Assembly: GCA_045660865.1 (NCBI GenBank) | Contig: JAZREP010000019.1 | Span: forward strand, 62,001-126,000 | Reading direction: 5' to 3' | Length of the DNA: 64,000 nucleotides | Origin: CAZRRV01 sp045660865 | Lineage (GTDB): Bacteria > Bacillota > Clostridia > Oscillospirales > Acutalibacteraceae | In this document: one piece after another, positions 33,524 to 42,443 of the stretch | How the letters are laid out: every line of letters starts with the position of its first letter | Position numbering within the stretch: the stretch's first letter is position 1 | Notes under the pieces: generated by a model | What the model saw: only the letters and a program-made list of their open reading frames with translations | Databases searched by the model: none | What the model was told of the DNA's origin: nothing | Translations under genes and position numbers: made by a program

Positions 33524-33960
33524 TGTATACAGAACAGGTTATGGAGCATTTTACCAACCCACGCAATATGGGTGAGTTGGCAGATGCTAACGGTGTCGGC
33601 GAGGTTGGTAATGCAAAATGCGGCGACATTATGAAAATGTTTTTAAAAATTGAAAATGATGTTGTGGTTGACGTTAAATTTAAAACCTACGGCTGTGCAT
33701 CGGCAATAGCTACAAGCTCAATCGCTACCGAAATGGTAAAAGGCCATAAGATTAGCGAGGTGTTGGCGCTTTCCAACAAAGCGGTAGTAGAAGCGTTAGG
33801 CGGTCTTCCGGCGCACAAAATTCACTGCTCAGTTTTAGCAGAGCAGGCAATTAAAGCGGCGCTTGCCGATTATTACACAAGGCTGGGTGTTGACCCTGAG
33901 CCGATAGTCGGTAAAATTTGCGGACACGACTGTGAGCATTGCGAAACCTGCGGAGAATAA
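33523..33960 (+). CDS. iscU: Iron-sulfur cluster scaffold protein IscU/NifU-like
   Basis: The 145-residue product carries the three cluster-ligating cysteines of the IscU fold in NAKCGD, YGCASAIA and KIHCSVLAE. The aspartate after the first cysteine is kept. It extends beyond the usual fold with a cysteine-rich tail (CGHDCEHCETCGE) adding four more cysteines. It is coupled to iscS by a TAATG overlap and followed by a strong terminator. The two-gene set is the clostridial minimal ISC system; no iscA, hscAB or fdx is seen here. Confidence 0.93.
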   Translation: MYTEQVMEHFTNPRNMGELADANGVGEVGNAKCGDIMKMFLKIENDVVVDVKFKTYGCASAIATSSIATEMVKGHKISEVLALSNKAVVEALGGLPAHKIHCSVLAEQAIKAALADYYTRLGVDPEPIVGKICGHDCEHCETCGE

Positions 33961-33964
33961 AACT

Positions 33965-33997
33965 AAACCCCCAAGGAATTTTCCTTGGGGGTTTTTA
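33965..33997. terminator. Bidirectional intrinsic terminator after iscU
   Basis: AACCCCCAAGGAA and TTCCTTGGGGGTT pair around a very short loop, with a T run on the plus side. It separates converging iscU and LtaS-like genes. Confidence 0.9.
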
Positions 33998-33999
33998 TT

Positions 34000-36150
34000 T
34001 TATTGTGTTGTTGTAGCGGCGTCGCTTTGTGTTTCTTCTTCTATTGGACCATACAAAGCTTCATAAAGGAAACGGTAATAGTCGTTATCCAAAATGGCTG
34101 AAGAGAAGGTCATTTTCTGTTTAACAAGATTTATACAATCTTCAACGTAGTTTGAATCAACACTGTGCTCGTCGTTAACGTAGAAAATACCGTTTGAGCC
34201 GGAATCGAACATAACCTGATTGCTGATAAAGCTTTGGTTGCTGAGAATTGCCAAATGCTCTTTATTGGTTGCGAAAACGTCGGTACCTGCAAGCAGTCTT
34301 GAATCAAAATCAAAACCGAACAGATTTAAAACAGTTGGCAAAATATCGGGTGAGGAGCAGGGTGTGTCAACAACAATCGGTTCCATCGCGCTGTTATAGC
34401 AGATAAAGCTGTTTCTAAATTTTTCAAACTTAGTATCTACTACCTTGCCGGCAAATTCGTTGTACTGCTTATAGTTCAAGCCGTACGGATAGTGGTCGCC
34501 TGTCAGCACGATAACGGTTTTATCAAGGATGCCTTTTTGCTCCAAGCGGTCAACAAGATAGGTTAGAGCCTTTTCTAATTCAAGGTTGCAGGCGATATAG
34601 GCCAGCACCTGCTCTGAATAGCCACGGTCTCCCGCAAGCTGCCTTGCCAGTTCTTCGTTCTTTTTGCACATAGGATTGGTTGCAAAGCTGTAACGATAGT
34701 GACCGCTGAAGGTCATATAATAAGCGTGGAAATTAGGCTCGTTTATATAGTCATCAACCGACTGTTGCATCATTTCCAAGTCAGATGAGGGCCAGGTATC
34801 AGTAAACTCCATACCGGCTTCCATAAATTTCATTTCATAACCCATATTCGGGTGGCTGGTACGGCGGGAATAATATGTGCCTCGGTAGTTATGATAGCCG
34901 TACGCTTTTGTGCCGATAGAATTAAACATATTACCTAAACAGAAGGGCAATAAGTTTTTGCTGGATGCTTTAAAGCTACCGTCACTCTTATTACGCGAAA
35001 GGTCGGGGAACAGACCCATACAGAAGGTGTATTCACCGTTGGTAGTAACAGATTGATAGCTGTTATAGAAATTTTTAAACACTATACCGCCGTTTGCCAG
35101 CTTGTAAAGTGTAGGTGTTATATTTGGGTCAATAAGCAACGGCGAGAAAGACTCGGCGCAAATTGAAATAAGATTGTAACCTTTGAATTTACCCGTAAAG
35201 TCATTTTTGTTTGACGGAACAACAGTTTTAAAATAGTTGTTAAGGGTTTGAATGTCTTTGTTGTCGGTTTTTTCGTTAAGCGAATCAAAATCAACATCAA
35301 AAACATTATATTTATCGGGTGTGTAAACAACTTTGGAAGCGGAGGGAGTTTCCTCGCTGGAGGTTGAGCTGCTTAAAGAGGAGGTAAGCTGGGTATCAAT
35401 GTTTGCGTTGGAGCCTCCTGCGCTGACAAGCTCTAAAACCATAGTGGATAACGCGCCGAGGGTGTTTATTGAAAACTCGGTAGTAGTATCCGAGTTGAAA
35501 TATGCATCGTAAGGGGTGTAGTGACCTGTGCCGCCTATAAAAAGCGAGCACAAGCTTAAAAGATAAGCGGGTATTAGCGCGCCAAAAGTAATCAACTGCA
35601 CCTTTAAGGAACGGCGGTTAAAATTGAATTTAAACTTTAATCCCTTAATTGCCGAAATACCGTATAAAAACAGCGGTATTGCCATAATAAGCAAAGGCAA
35701 ATAGTTAACTATAACGGCATCGTAGGTTTCGGGCCAGAAGTTTTTAATTGCCTGTCCGCCCATTTTCATAAGCGAGAATGAAATGAACGAGCCGAAAATA
35801 TAGAAATAGGTTAACTGAGCCGCCATAAACAGATAAGCAGCGACCAGCAAAATCCAGGACAGCAAATAGTTTATCCATTTGCGCAAGAAGGAAGTAAGCA
35901 AAGTGAAAAGCAGACCGATAGGAATAGTGAAAATTATGGGATAAATAAACTTCCAATCGAACTTTCCAATCGTGATAAAATGCAGAATAAACTCAAAATA
36001 TGACAAAGACAAAGAAAACATAAGAGTTTTAAAAATAATCTGCAAAAAGATTTGCTTTTTAGTAAACTCAGCTTTTTGTTTATCGTGGGAAACATAGAAA
36101 AAGAATTTCTTTATACCTTCCCATACTTTTTTGCATACAACTTTAAACAT
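34000..36150 (-). CDS. LtaS-like phosphoglycerol transferase (sulfatase-fold membrane enzyme)
   Basis: This 716-residue protein has about five N-terminal membrane spans (about 35-245), a Ser/Thr-rich linker and a large extracytoplasmic alkaline-phosphatase/sulfatase-type domain (about 310-690). Visible metal/catalytic segments are NLISICAESFSPLL with the first metal glutamate, SVTTNGEYTFCMGLFPD holding the probable nucleophile threonine, and VLTGDHYPYG with the Asp-His metal pair. This is the architecture of lipoteichoic acid synthase and related phosphoglycerol transferases, which build polyglycerolphosphate from phosphatidylglycerol. Such a polymer would be the natural acceptor for the Dlt-like system at 9.5-15 kb, and the lipid kinase at the window start could recycle its diacylglycerol by-product. 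The exact polymer is inferred. Confidence 0.87.
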   Translation of the reverse strand: MFKVVCKKVWEGIKKFFFYVSHDKQKAEFTKKQIFLQIIFKTLMFSLSLSYFEFILHFITIGKFDWKFIYPIIFTIPIGLLFTLLTSFLRKWINYLLSWILLVAAYLFMAAQLTYFYIFGSFISFSLMKMGGQAIKNFWPETYDAVIVNYLPLLIMAIPLFLYGISAIKGLKFKFNFNRRSLKVQLITFGALIPAYLLSLCSLFIGGTGHYTPYDAYFNSDTTTEFSINTLGALSTMVLELVSAGGSNANIDTQLTSSLSSSTSSEETPSASKVVYTPDKYNVFDVDFDSLNEKTDNKDIQTLNNYFKTVVPSNKNDFTGKFKGYNLISICAESFSPLLIDPNITPTLYKLANGGIVFKNFYNSYQSVTTNGEYTFCMGLFPDLSRNKSDGSFKASSKNLLPFCLGNMFNSIGTKAYGYHNYRGTYYSRRTSHPNMGYEMKFMEAGMEFTDTWPSSDLEMMQQSVDDYINEPNFHAYYMTFSGHYRYSFATNPMCKKNEELARQLAGDRGYSEQVLAYIACNLELEKALTYLVDRLEQKGILDKTVIVLTGDHYPYGLNYKQYNEFAGKVVDTKFEKFRNSFICYNSAMEPIVVDTPCSSPDILPTVLNLFGFDFDSRLLAGTDVFATNKEHLAILSNQSFISNQVMFDSGSNGIFYVNDEHSVDSNYVEDCINLVKQKMTFSSAILDNDYYRFLYEALYGPIEEETQSDAATTTQ

Positions 36151-36332
36151 TTAAAACCTCCAAAAAAGGGGCAATGAGCCGAAACAAAATTATTAGCCAA
36201 TAGTTAAGAGCATTTTAGCACACTTTTTCAAAAAAATCAATCAACAAATATTTACCGTAAAAAAATACGGTATCGACAAAGAATAGTTTTTGTGATAGAA
36301 TAGGAAAAAATGCAACGAAAAGGGCGGTTTTT

Positions 36333-36536
36333 ATGGAACAAAAACGCATTGACCGTATAAATGAACTATATCGGCTGTCAAAACAAAGAGAATTGACCGA
36401 GGAGGAAAAGGCGGAGCAACAAGTTTTGCGCCGTGAATATATTGAGGCGTATCGCCGCTCTCTTACCAATATACTTGACAATTCATCAATTCTTCGCCCC
36501 GACGGAACAAAAGAGCCGGTTAAAAAGAAAAAATAA
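36333..36536 (+). CDS. DUF896 family protein (YnzC-like)
   Basis: The 67-residue helical protein matches DUF896: an N-terminal helical hairpin RIDRINELYRLSKQRELTEEEKAEQQVLRREYIEAYRRSL followed by a basic tail. The B. subtilis members YnzC and YneB are small cytoplasmic proteins; YneB is linked to the SOS operon. The ATG is preceded by AAAAGGGCGG. The function is not established. It is monocistronic and ends in a bidirectional terminator. Confidence 0.9.
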   Translation: MEQKRIDRINELYRLSKQRELTEEEKAEQQVLRREYIEAYRRSLTNILDNSSILRPDGTKEPVKKKK

Positions 36537-36574
36537 AAAAGACCAAGTGTGGTAAAACACTTGGTCTTTTGTTT
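36537..36574. terminator. Bidirectional intrinsic terminator between DUF896 and PTS-like genes
   Basis: AAGACCAAGTGT and ACACTTGGTCTT pair around GGTAAA, with A and T runs on the outside. Confidence 0.88.
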
Positions 36575-37623
36575 TACAAATCAAGCTTTAAATCGTTTTC
36601 TTTAATCCAGCCGAGCTTTCGCATAACTTCAGAAATAATAAGCGAAATAACAGCAGGAGCAACAAAGAGCAAAAGAACTATACCGACCCATTTTGTAACA
36701 GAGTTTTCGGTTGCCGAAATTACGCCGAGCGGACCTACTAAACCGCAAGTACCCATACCTGCTGACACACCGACATTTTGCAATTTGAAAATAGTGGTGG
36801 AAAAGGGCCCTAAAATTGCGGCGGTTAAAGTGGGCGGAATCCAAAGCAACGGCTTTTTAGTAAGATTACCCATTTGCAGCATAGAGGTACCAAGACCTTG
36901 GGCTACCAGACCGCCGAAACGGTTTTCACGGAAGCTGATTACCGCAAAGCCTACCATTTGGGCGCAGCAGCCAACCGTTGCGGCTCCGCCTGCAAGACCC
37001 GAAATACCAATCATAGCGCAGATAGCGGCGGAACTGATAGGTAGAGTTAACGCAACACCCACAACCACCGAAATAATGATACCCATTATAATAGGTTGCA
37101 TATCGGTTGCGGTGTTTATAAACCAACCTATGTAATACATTGCGTAAGAAACAATGGGGCAGATAAGCTTACAAGCAAGCACACCCGAAAGAATAGTAAC
37201 GCTAGGGGTTACCAAAATATCAACATTAGTTTCCTTTGATACGAGCTTACCGATTTCAACCGCAACTATAACAGCCAAAAGTGAGCCTGCGGGACCGGCG
37301 GTTAATGATAACTGTTCGCCCGAGATATTAAAGGTGTGACCCATAGCGTAGCCAGCCATACCGACAACGCCAGCGCTGTACATTACAAGCAAAGGCGCTT
37401 TTAAAGAATTGGCAATGGCGATACCGAGAATGATACCTGTAGCACCTTTTGCGTAGGTAGCCGCTTCGCTGAGAATTTGCCAGCCTGTATAGTCGGCAAT
37501 AGTACCGAGAATGGTACCCATAAGCAAAGAGGCAAACAGACCCATAGCCATAGAGCCCATAGCATCAACGAAATAAACACGAGCCGAAAGGGTTACACCC
37601 TTACGATTTAAAAAGTTTTTCAT
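36574..37623 (-). CDS. PTS_EIIC_2-like membrane permease
   Basis: The 349-residue product is highly hydrophobic with about nine or ten spans and matches the PTS transporter subunit IIC family sometimes described as putative membrane or toxin-regulator proteins (PF13303 type). Characteristic segments are the start MKNFLNRKGVTLSARVYFVDAMGSMA, GIAIANSLKAPLLVMYSAGVVG and the Gly-rich GMGTCGLVGPLG. There are no linked EIIA or EIIB genes, so phosphotransfer and substrate are unclear. It has its own promoter, divergent from feoA. AAGAAGG lies upstream of the ATG. Confidence 0.82.
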   Translation of the reverse strand: MKNFLNRKGVTLSARVYFVDAMGSMAMGLFASLLMGTILGTIADYTGWQILSEAATYAKGATGIILGIAIANSLKAPLLVMYSAGVVGMAGYAMGHTFNISGEQLSLTAGPAGSLLAVIVAVEIGKLVSKETNVDILVTPSVTILSGVLACKLICPIVSYAMYYIGWFINTATDMQPIIMGIIISVVVGVALTLPISSAAICAMIGISGLAGGAATVGCCAQMVGFAVISFRENRFGGLVAQGLGTSMLQMGNLTKKPLLWIPPTLTAAILGPFSTTIFKLQNVGVSAGMGTCGLVGPLGVISATENSVTKWVGIVLLLFVAPAVISLIISEVMRKLGWIKENDLKLDL

Positions 37624-37655
37624 TTTTACAAGACCTTCTTTTAAGTGTTTTTTAT

Positions 37656-37683
37656 ATTATACACCTGTATACAAAAATTGCAA
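37656..37683 (-). promoter_or_regulatory. Candidate promoter of the PTS-IIC-like gene
   Basis: On the minus strand TTGCAA and TATAAT are separated by 16 bases. The palindrome TGTATACA (37666-37673) lies between the two boxes. Confidence 0.6.
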
Positions 37684-37724
37684 GTTAATTAACAGTTGAA
37701 AAAAAGCATAAATTTTGATATACT
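37684..37724 (+). promoter_or_regulatory. Promoter of feoA-feoB with an adjacent palindrome
   Basis: TTGAAA (37696-37701) and TATACT (37719-37724) are separated by 17 bases. A 10-bp perfect palindrome GTTAATTAAC (37684-37693) touches the -35 box and is a possible site for an iron regulator, although it does not match a full Fur or DtxR consensus. Confidence 0.65.
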
Positions 37725-37777
37725 ATTATGTTGGAATGATAGGGTTAAACTGCTACAACTGGCACAAGGAGTTTTTT

Positions 37778-38023
37778 ATGGAATGTACGGCAGATAAATT
37801 GAAAAAAGGGGTCACCGCAACCGTTAAGGCTTTGGCCTGCACGGGAGCTGTACGCCGCCGCATTATAGATATGGGGATTACACCGGGCACCGGTATCCGT
37901 ATGCTGAAAAAGGCACCCTTTGGCGACCCGATTCAGTTTGAAATACGGGGCTATGTTTTAAGCCTGCGTAAAAGCGAAGCTTCCCGAATCCTTGTTATAA
38001 AGGAGGGAATGGAATGTCGCTGA
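37778..38023 (+). CDS. feoA: Ferrous iron transport protein A
   Basis: The 81-residue product is the SH3-like cytoplasmic FeoA, which associates with FeoB and is needed for Fe(II) uptake. The pattern VRRRIIDMGITPGTGIRMLKKAPFGDPIQFEIRGY is typical. I chose the ATG at 37778 because ACAAGGAG lies seven bases upstream; the longer open frame would start inside the promoter region. It overlaps feoB by ten bases. Confidence 0.93.
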   Translation: MECTADKLKKGVTATVKALACTGAVRRRIIDMGITPGTGIRMLKKAPFGDPIQFEIRGYVLSLRKSEASRILVIKEGMECR

Positions 38024-40134
38024 ATTTTGCATTAGTCGGCAACCCGAACTGCGGAAAAACAACACTTTTTAACGCAGTAACAGGTGCGGCGCAGTACGTC
38101 GGCAACTGGGCGGGTGTTACGGTAGAGAAAAAAGAGGGGCATTTCAGTCTTAACGGCATTGCCGGAAACCTCATAGACCTGCCGGGTATATATTCGCTTT
38201 CTCCTTATACCCCTGAGGAGATTGTTTCACGCAGATACATACTTGAAAGTCAGCCCGACTTAATTATAAACATTGTTGACGCAACCAATTTAGAGCGTAA
38301 CTTATATTTAACCACACAGTTAGCCGAGCTTGGAAAACCGATGATAATTGCGCTCAATATGATAGATATGCTGGAAAAAAGCGGTTTAAAGATAGACGCT
38401 TCGGCGTTAGAGGACGCTTTGGGAATACCTGTTTGCGCTGTTTCGGCGGCAAAGGGAACAGGCGTTGATGAGCTGTTGCACAGAGCAATTCACATTCTGC
38501 ACGATACGGCACATACCCAACGTGAACACGAAAGAGGTGCGGTGTTAAACCGTGCTACCGTATTACACAGCAGGCTTCACAGCGTGCACACTTTTGCGGA
38601 GGATACCGAACCCAATTACCGAGTGGTAAAAAGCTTTTACGAATGGGAGGTTGCCTCGGCAGTTGAGGCAATAGAGGACGTTATCCGAGATATTGAGCCG
38701 GTTGGTTCTTCGGCTCGGTTTATGGCGGTAAAACTGTTTGAGGGCGACCCGCTTACCCCGTCTTATTTACAACTGGACAGTGAACACATTAGTCAAATTG
38801 AAGATATTTTAAATTCGGTTAAGGAAACCGAATTTGTAGACCGCCAGATGATGGTAGCTGACCAGCGCTATCATTTTATCGGTAAGGTTTGCAAGCATGC
38901 GGTAAAGCATGTGGGCGATGAAAAAATATCGGTTTCGGAAAAGATTGATAAGGTTATTACCAATAGATATTTAGCAATCCCGATTTTCTTTGCCATTATG
39001 TTTTTGGTGTTTTACATCACCTTCGGTCCGTTTGGCTCGATGCTTACCGACTTTGTTGATGGGTTGCTAAACGGCACTTTAAGTGATATGTTGCGCTCGG
39101 CACTAACGGCGGCACATACTGCCGATTGGGCTACCAGCCTGCTTTGTGACGGTATGCTGGCAGGTGTTGGTGCGGTGCTTTCCTTCTTACCGCAAATAGC
39201 ATTGCTGTTCTTCTTCCTTTCCTTGCTTGAGGACAGCGGATATATGGCGAGAGCCGCCTTTATTATGGATAAGCCGTTAAGAGGTATTGGACTTACGGGC
39301 AAATCTTTTGTGTCGTTGCTCATGGGCTTCGGTTGTACTGTACCTGCGGTGCTGTCAACCCGCACCCTTGAAAGCACAAGGGACAAAAGGCTTACCGTTT
39401 TGTTGGTGCCCTTTATGTCCTGCTCGGCAAAAATGCCGGTCTATGCACTTTTTATAGCCGCATTTTTCAAAGAGAGTAGTGCGCTTGTTATTTTGGCGCT
39501 TTATGGTTTAGGGATATTGCTTGCCGTAATTTCAGGCGTAATATTAAAAAGCACTATTTTAAAGGCTGAGGAGGCAAACTTCTTAATGGAGATGCCGCCT
39601 TACAGAGTGCCGACCTTTAAAGGTCTTTGCATTCACATTTGGGAAAGACTTAAAGACTTTTTACTTAAAGCCGGAACAATTTTGCTGGGCGCCAGCGTTA
39701 TTGTATGGTTTTTACAGTCGATGGATACAACGCTGTCAATGACCGACAACAGCGCCGAAAGCTTGCTTGCAAAATTAGGAACTCTAATTGCTCCGATTTT
39801 TGTACCGTTGGGATTTGGTTTCTGGCAGGCGGCGGTGGCTTTACTGTCAGGTCTTGTAGCAAAAGAAACGGTAGTTAGTACGCTTGGTATTTTATTCTTG
39901 GCTCACAGCGAGGCGGCGCAGGCGGCGGCATTACAGACGGCGTTCACACCGCTTTCAGCCTTTTCGTTTTTGGTTTTTGTACTGCTTTATACACCCTGCT
40001 TTGCCGCAATTTCAGGCATTGCAAAGGAAATGCGCAGTGCAAAATGGACCGCATTCAGCATTTTATTACAATTAGGAACGGCTTGGCTTGTTTCATTTAT
40101 TGTATATAATGTTGGCTCAATTATGGGGTTTTAA
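38014..40134 (+). CDS. feoB: Ferrous iron transporter FeoB
   Basis: The 706-residue product has the N-terminal G domain (G1 GNPNCGKTT at about 9-17, switch region NWAGVTVEKKEG, G3 DLPG, G4 NMID), a helical GDI region and a membrane domain with two Gate motifs, including GFGCTVPAVLSTRTLES with its conserved cysteine. It imports Fe(II) under anoxic or microoxic conditions. AAGGAGGG precedes the ATG, inside feoA. A short companion gene follows two bases after the stop. Confidence 0.96.
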   Translation: MSLNFALVGNPNCGKTTLFNAVTGAAQYVGNWAGVTVEKKEGHFSLNGIAGNLIDLPGIYSLSPYTPEEIVSRRYILESQPDLIINIVDATNLERNLYLTTQLAELGKPMIIALNMIDMLEKSGLKIDASALEDALGIPVCAVSAAKGTGVDELLHRAIHILHDTAHTQREHERGAVLNRATVLHSRLHSVHTFAEDTEPNYRVVKSFYEWEVASAVEAIEDVIRDIEPVGSSARFMAVKLFEGDPLTPSYLQLDSEHISQIEDILNSVKETEFVDRQMMVADQRYHFIGKVCKHAVKHVGDEKISVSEKIDKVITNRYLAIPIFFAIMFLVFYITFGPFGSMLTDFVDGLLNGTLSDMLRSALTAAHTADWATSLLCDGMLAGVGAVLSFLPQIALLFFFLSLLEDSGYMARAAFIMDKPLRGIGLTGKSFVSLLMGFGCTVPAVLSTRTLESTRDKRLTVLLVPFMSCSAKMPVYALFIAAFFKESSALVILALYGLGILLAVISGVILKSTILKAEEANFLMEMPPYRVPTFKGLCIHIWERLKDFLLKAGTILLGASVIVWFLQSMDTTLSMTDNSAESLLAKLGTLIAPIFVPLGFGFWQAAVALLSGLVAKETVVSTLGILFLAHSEAAQAAALQTAFTPLSAFSFLVFVLLYTPCFAAISGIAKEMRSAKWTAFSILLQLGTAWLVSFIVYNVGSIMGF

Positions 40135-40135
40135 T

Positions 40136-40270
40136 ATGTTAGGCTATATTCTTACGGGTGCAATTTGCTTGCTTGCCGTAGCGGCTGTGCTGATTTTGAT
40201 TTTCGGTCGAAAAGACCATTGCAGCGGCTGTAACGGCAAGTGCGAGGATTGCGCCAAGGCAAAAAAATAA
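40136..40270 (+). CDS. FeoB-associated Cys-rich membrane peptide
   Basis: This 44-residue peptide has one membrane span (about 2-24) followed by a short cytoplasmic tail CSGCNGKCEDCAKAKK with four cysteines. It matches the FeoB-associated cysteine-rich proteins encoded after feoB in Firmicutes and Bacteroidetes. It begins one base after the feoB stop. The cysteines may handle iron on the cytoplasmic side; this has not been shown here. The ribosome site is the GGGG in the last feoB codons. Confidence 0.82.
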   Translation: MLGYILTGAICLLAVAAVLILIFGRKDHCSGCNGKCEDCAKAKK

Positions 40271-40293
40271 AAAGGATAAATGGGGAAAAACAG

Positions 40294-42441
40294 GTGGAAC
40301 AAATTAAAAACGTTTGTATTATCATTCCGTCACTAAATCCTGACGAAAAGCTTAACCGAACTGTTTTAGGGTTAAAAGAGGTCGGTTTTTGCAGATTTGT
40401 GGTGGTTGATGACGGAAGCGACCAAGAACACAAAAAGAATTTTCCGGCAGATGATGAAGATTTACATCTGCTTGTGCACCATAAAAACAGGGGAAAGGGC
40501 GCCGCATTGCGCACCGCTTTTCGCCATGTTTTAAGACAGATGGAGGATATAAAGGCTGTTATTACGGTGGACGGTGACGGACAGCATCAACCTAAGGACG
40601 TCTATGAGTGTGCCAAGGCGGTGTTGAAAGAAAAGGACGCCGTCATACTCGGTTGCCGTGATTTTTCCGGCAAGGACGTGCCTGCACGCAGCCGTTTTGG
40701 AAACAGGACAACATCTTTTGTTTTCCGCGCGCTTTGCGGTATGCGTATTTCTGATACGCAAACCGGACTTCGTGCTTTTCCTGTTTCGGTTTTGCCCTTG
40801 CTTATGACAGTTAAGGGCGACAGATTTGAGTACGAAACAAATATGCTTTTAAAGCTCAAACAGGCGCAGATAGATATCAAAGAGGTTACTATAAGCACCG
40901 TTTATATTGAGGAAAACGCATCCTCCCACTTTAAACCGATTCGTGATTCGTTAAGGGTTTACGGCTTTTTGGTTGCTTTCCTTTTAAGCTCTTTGGCATC
41001 CTGCTTGGTTGACGTTATAGTGTTTTATATACTGCGGCTTCTTTTTGGCGGTGCGCTTGGCGGCTGGACAATAGCTGTGGCTACTGTGGGCGCCAGAATG
41101 GTTTCCTCCTTTACAAACTTTACAATAAACCGCCGCAGAGTTTTTGATTCACAAGAGAGTGCGTCAAAAACAATTGCAAAATATTATGCTCTGGCTGTTC
41201 CGCAAATGTTGGTTTCTGCCGGTGCAGTTTCCCTTTTGTCTTTACTGCTTGGCGGCAATTCGGTTGCCGACACGGGTATTAAAATTATAGTTGATACAAT
41301 TTTGTTCTTTATAAGCTACCGCATACAGCAAACCTGGGTTTTTGCAGCAAAAAAGCAAAAACAAAAGAGCAAAGCAAAGCCATTAACTGCGGGCAGTATT
41401 ATTCGCCGCAGCTTGTTGGTGCTGTTAACAGTAATCCTATTGCTTGTTACAACACTCTATTCTGCTTTATTTGTTGTAGCGCACGGACCTAGTGAAAGCC
41501 TTAGAAATATGTTGGTGCTTTCGGCTAAACAGGCAAGCGCTACCAAATGGGTACCCTCGCTGTTTTTATCCAAAAAGACCATTGATGAAATTTTGAAAAA
41601 CAGCCAAAAGGTAAACACCAACGTCATATCGGCAAACACTTATGAGCCCCAAGAGGAAAACGAGTGGGCAAACGCCAAGGACGGTATGCGCTTAGAGTTT
41701 ATCAACCAACCGAAATACAAGGCGTATTTACTTATTGTTCGTGACCCGAAGCGAGTTTCGGTCGGCGTTGCTTCCAAGAATTTTAGTTCCTCCACCGGAG
41801 GCAAGCGAATTTTTGATTTAGTAAAAGATTATAATGCAATAGCCGCCATTAACGCAGGCGAGTTTGCGGACACAGGCGGCAGAGGAAACGGTGCAAGACC
41901 GATGGGACTTACCTATTCGGGCGGTAAAATGGTCTGGAAGGACGGACTAAAACGCACATTTATCGGCTTTGATAAAAACGACAAGCTTGTTTGTAAAGAG
42001 GGAATGACTGCCGAAAAGGCGGACGAACTAGGCATTAGAGATGCAATATCTTTCCAAACAAACAATGTACTTATAGAGCCTGACGGCGATAAGGTTAAAC
42101 TGCATTACAGCGATGATAACACCGGTACTGCTCAGCGTACCGCAATTGGACAAAGAGCCGACGGTGCTGTACTGATGCTGGTTACCGACGGAAGAACAGC
42201 AAACAGCATTGGCGCAACAAGAAATGATGTTATAGACATTTTGGTGAATTACGGCGCTGTTTCGGCAGGTATGCTCGACGGTGGCTCCTCGGCTATGATG
42301 TATTACGAAGACTATTATAACAAGTATTCGGTTGATACTTCGGCAATGGACATTTATCAAAAACAGGGCTTGGTTAACAGATACAAGGCATTTACAAAGC
42401 CACGCAGAATGCCCACTTATTTCATTGTTTCGGAGGAATAG
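40294..42441 (+). CDS. GT2 glycosyltransferase - GtrA - phosphodiester glycosidase fusion
   Basis: This 715-residue protein joins three modules. Residues about 5-225 form a family 2 glycosyltransferase (DPM1-like) with IPSLNP, VVVDDGS and DGDGQ (93-97). Residues about 226-350 are a GtrA-like four-span domain including FTNFTINRRRVF. After a basic loop and another membrane span (about 373-395), residues about 465-715 match the phosphodiester glycosidase (NAGPA/DUF2233) fold with INAGEF (519-524), GQRADGAVLMLVTDGR and GMLDGGSSAMMYY. The first two parts would transfer a sugar to a polyprenyl carrier, and the third sits outside the membrane. I chose the GTG at 40294, preceded by GGGG; no better start is in frame. 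The stop is three bases before the next gene. Confidence 0.85.
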   Translation: MEQIKNVCIIIPSLNPDEKLNRTVLGLKEVGFCRFVVVDDGSDQEHKKNFPADDEDLHLLVHHKNRGKGAALRTAFRHVLRQMEDIKAVITVDGDGQHQPKDVYECAKAVLKEKDAVILGCRDFSGKDVPARSRFGNRTTSFVFRALCGMRISDTQTGLRAFPVSVLPLLMTVKGDRFEYETNMLLKLKQAQIDIKEVTISTVYIEENASSHFKPIRDSLRVYGFLVAFLLSSLASCLVDVIVFYILRLLFGGALGGWTIAVATVGARMVSSFTNFTINRRRVFDSQESASKTIAKYYALAVPQMLVSAGAVSLLSLLLGGNSVADTGIKIIVDTILFFISYRIQQTWVFAAKKQKQKSKAKPLTAGSIIRRSLLVLLTVILLLVTTLYSALFVVAHGPSESLRNMLVLSAKQASATKWVPSLFLSKKTIDEILKNSQKVNTNVISANTYEPQEENEWANAKDGMRLEFINQPKYKAYLLIVRDPKRVSVGVASKNFSSSTGGKRIFDLVKDYNAIAAINAGEFADTGGRGNGARPMGLTYSGGKMVWKDGLKRTFIGFDKNDKLVCKEGMTAEKADELGIRDAISFQTNNVLIEPDGDKVKLHYSDDNTGTAQRTAIGQRADGAVLMLVTDGRTANSIGATRNDVIDILVNYGAVSAGMLDGGSSAMMYYEDYYNKYSVDTSAMDIYQKQGLVNRYKAFTKPRRMPTYFIVSEE

Positions 42442-42443
42442 TT

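Noticed and set aside
36569..37135. A 188-codon frame on the plus strand opposite the PTS-IIC-like gene
   Set aside because: Repeated Pro/Ile/Thr composition mirrors the hydrophobic sense protein, and it begins within the terminator.
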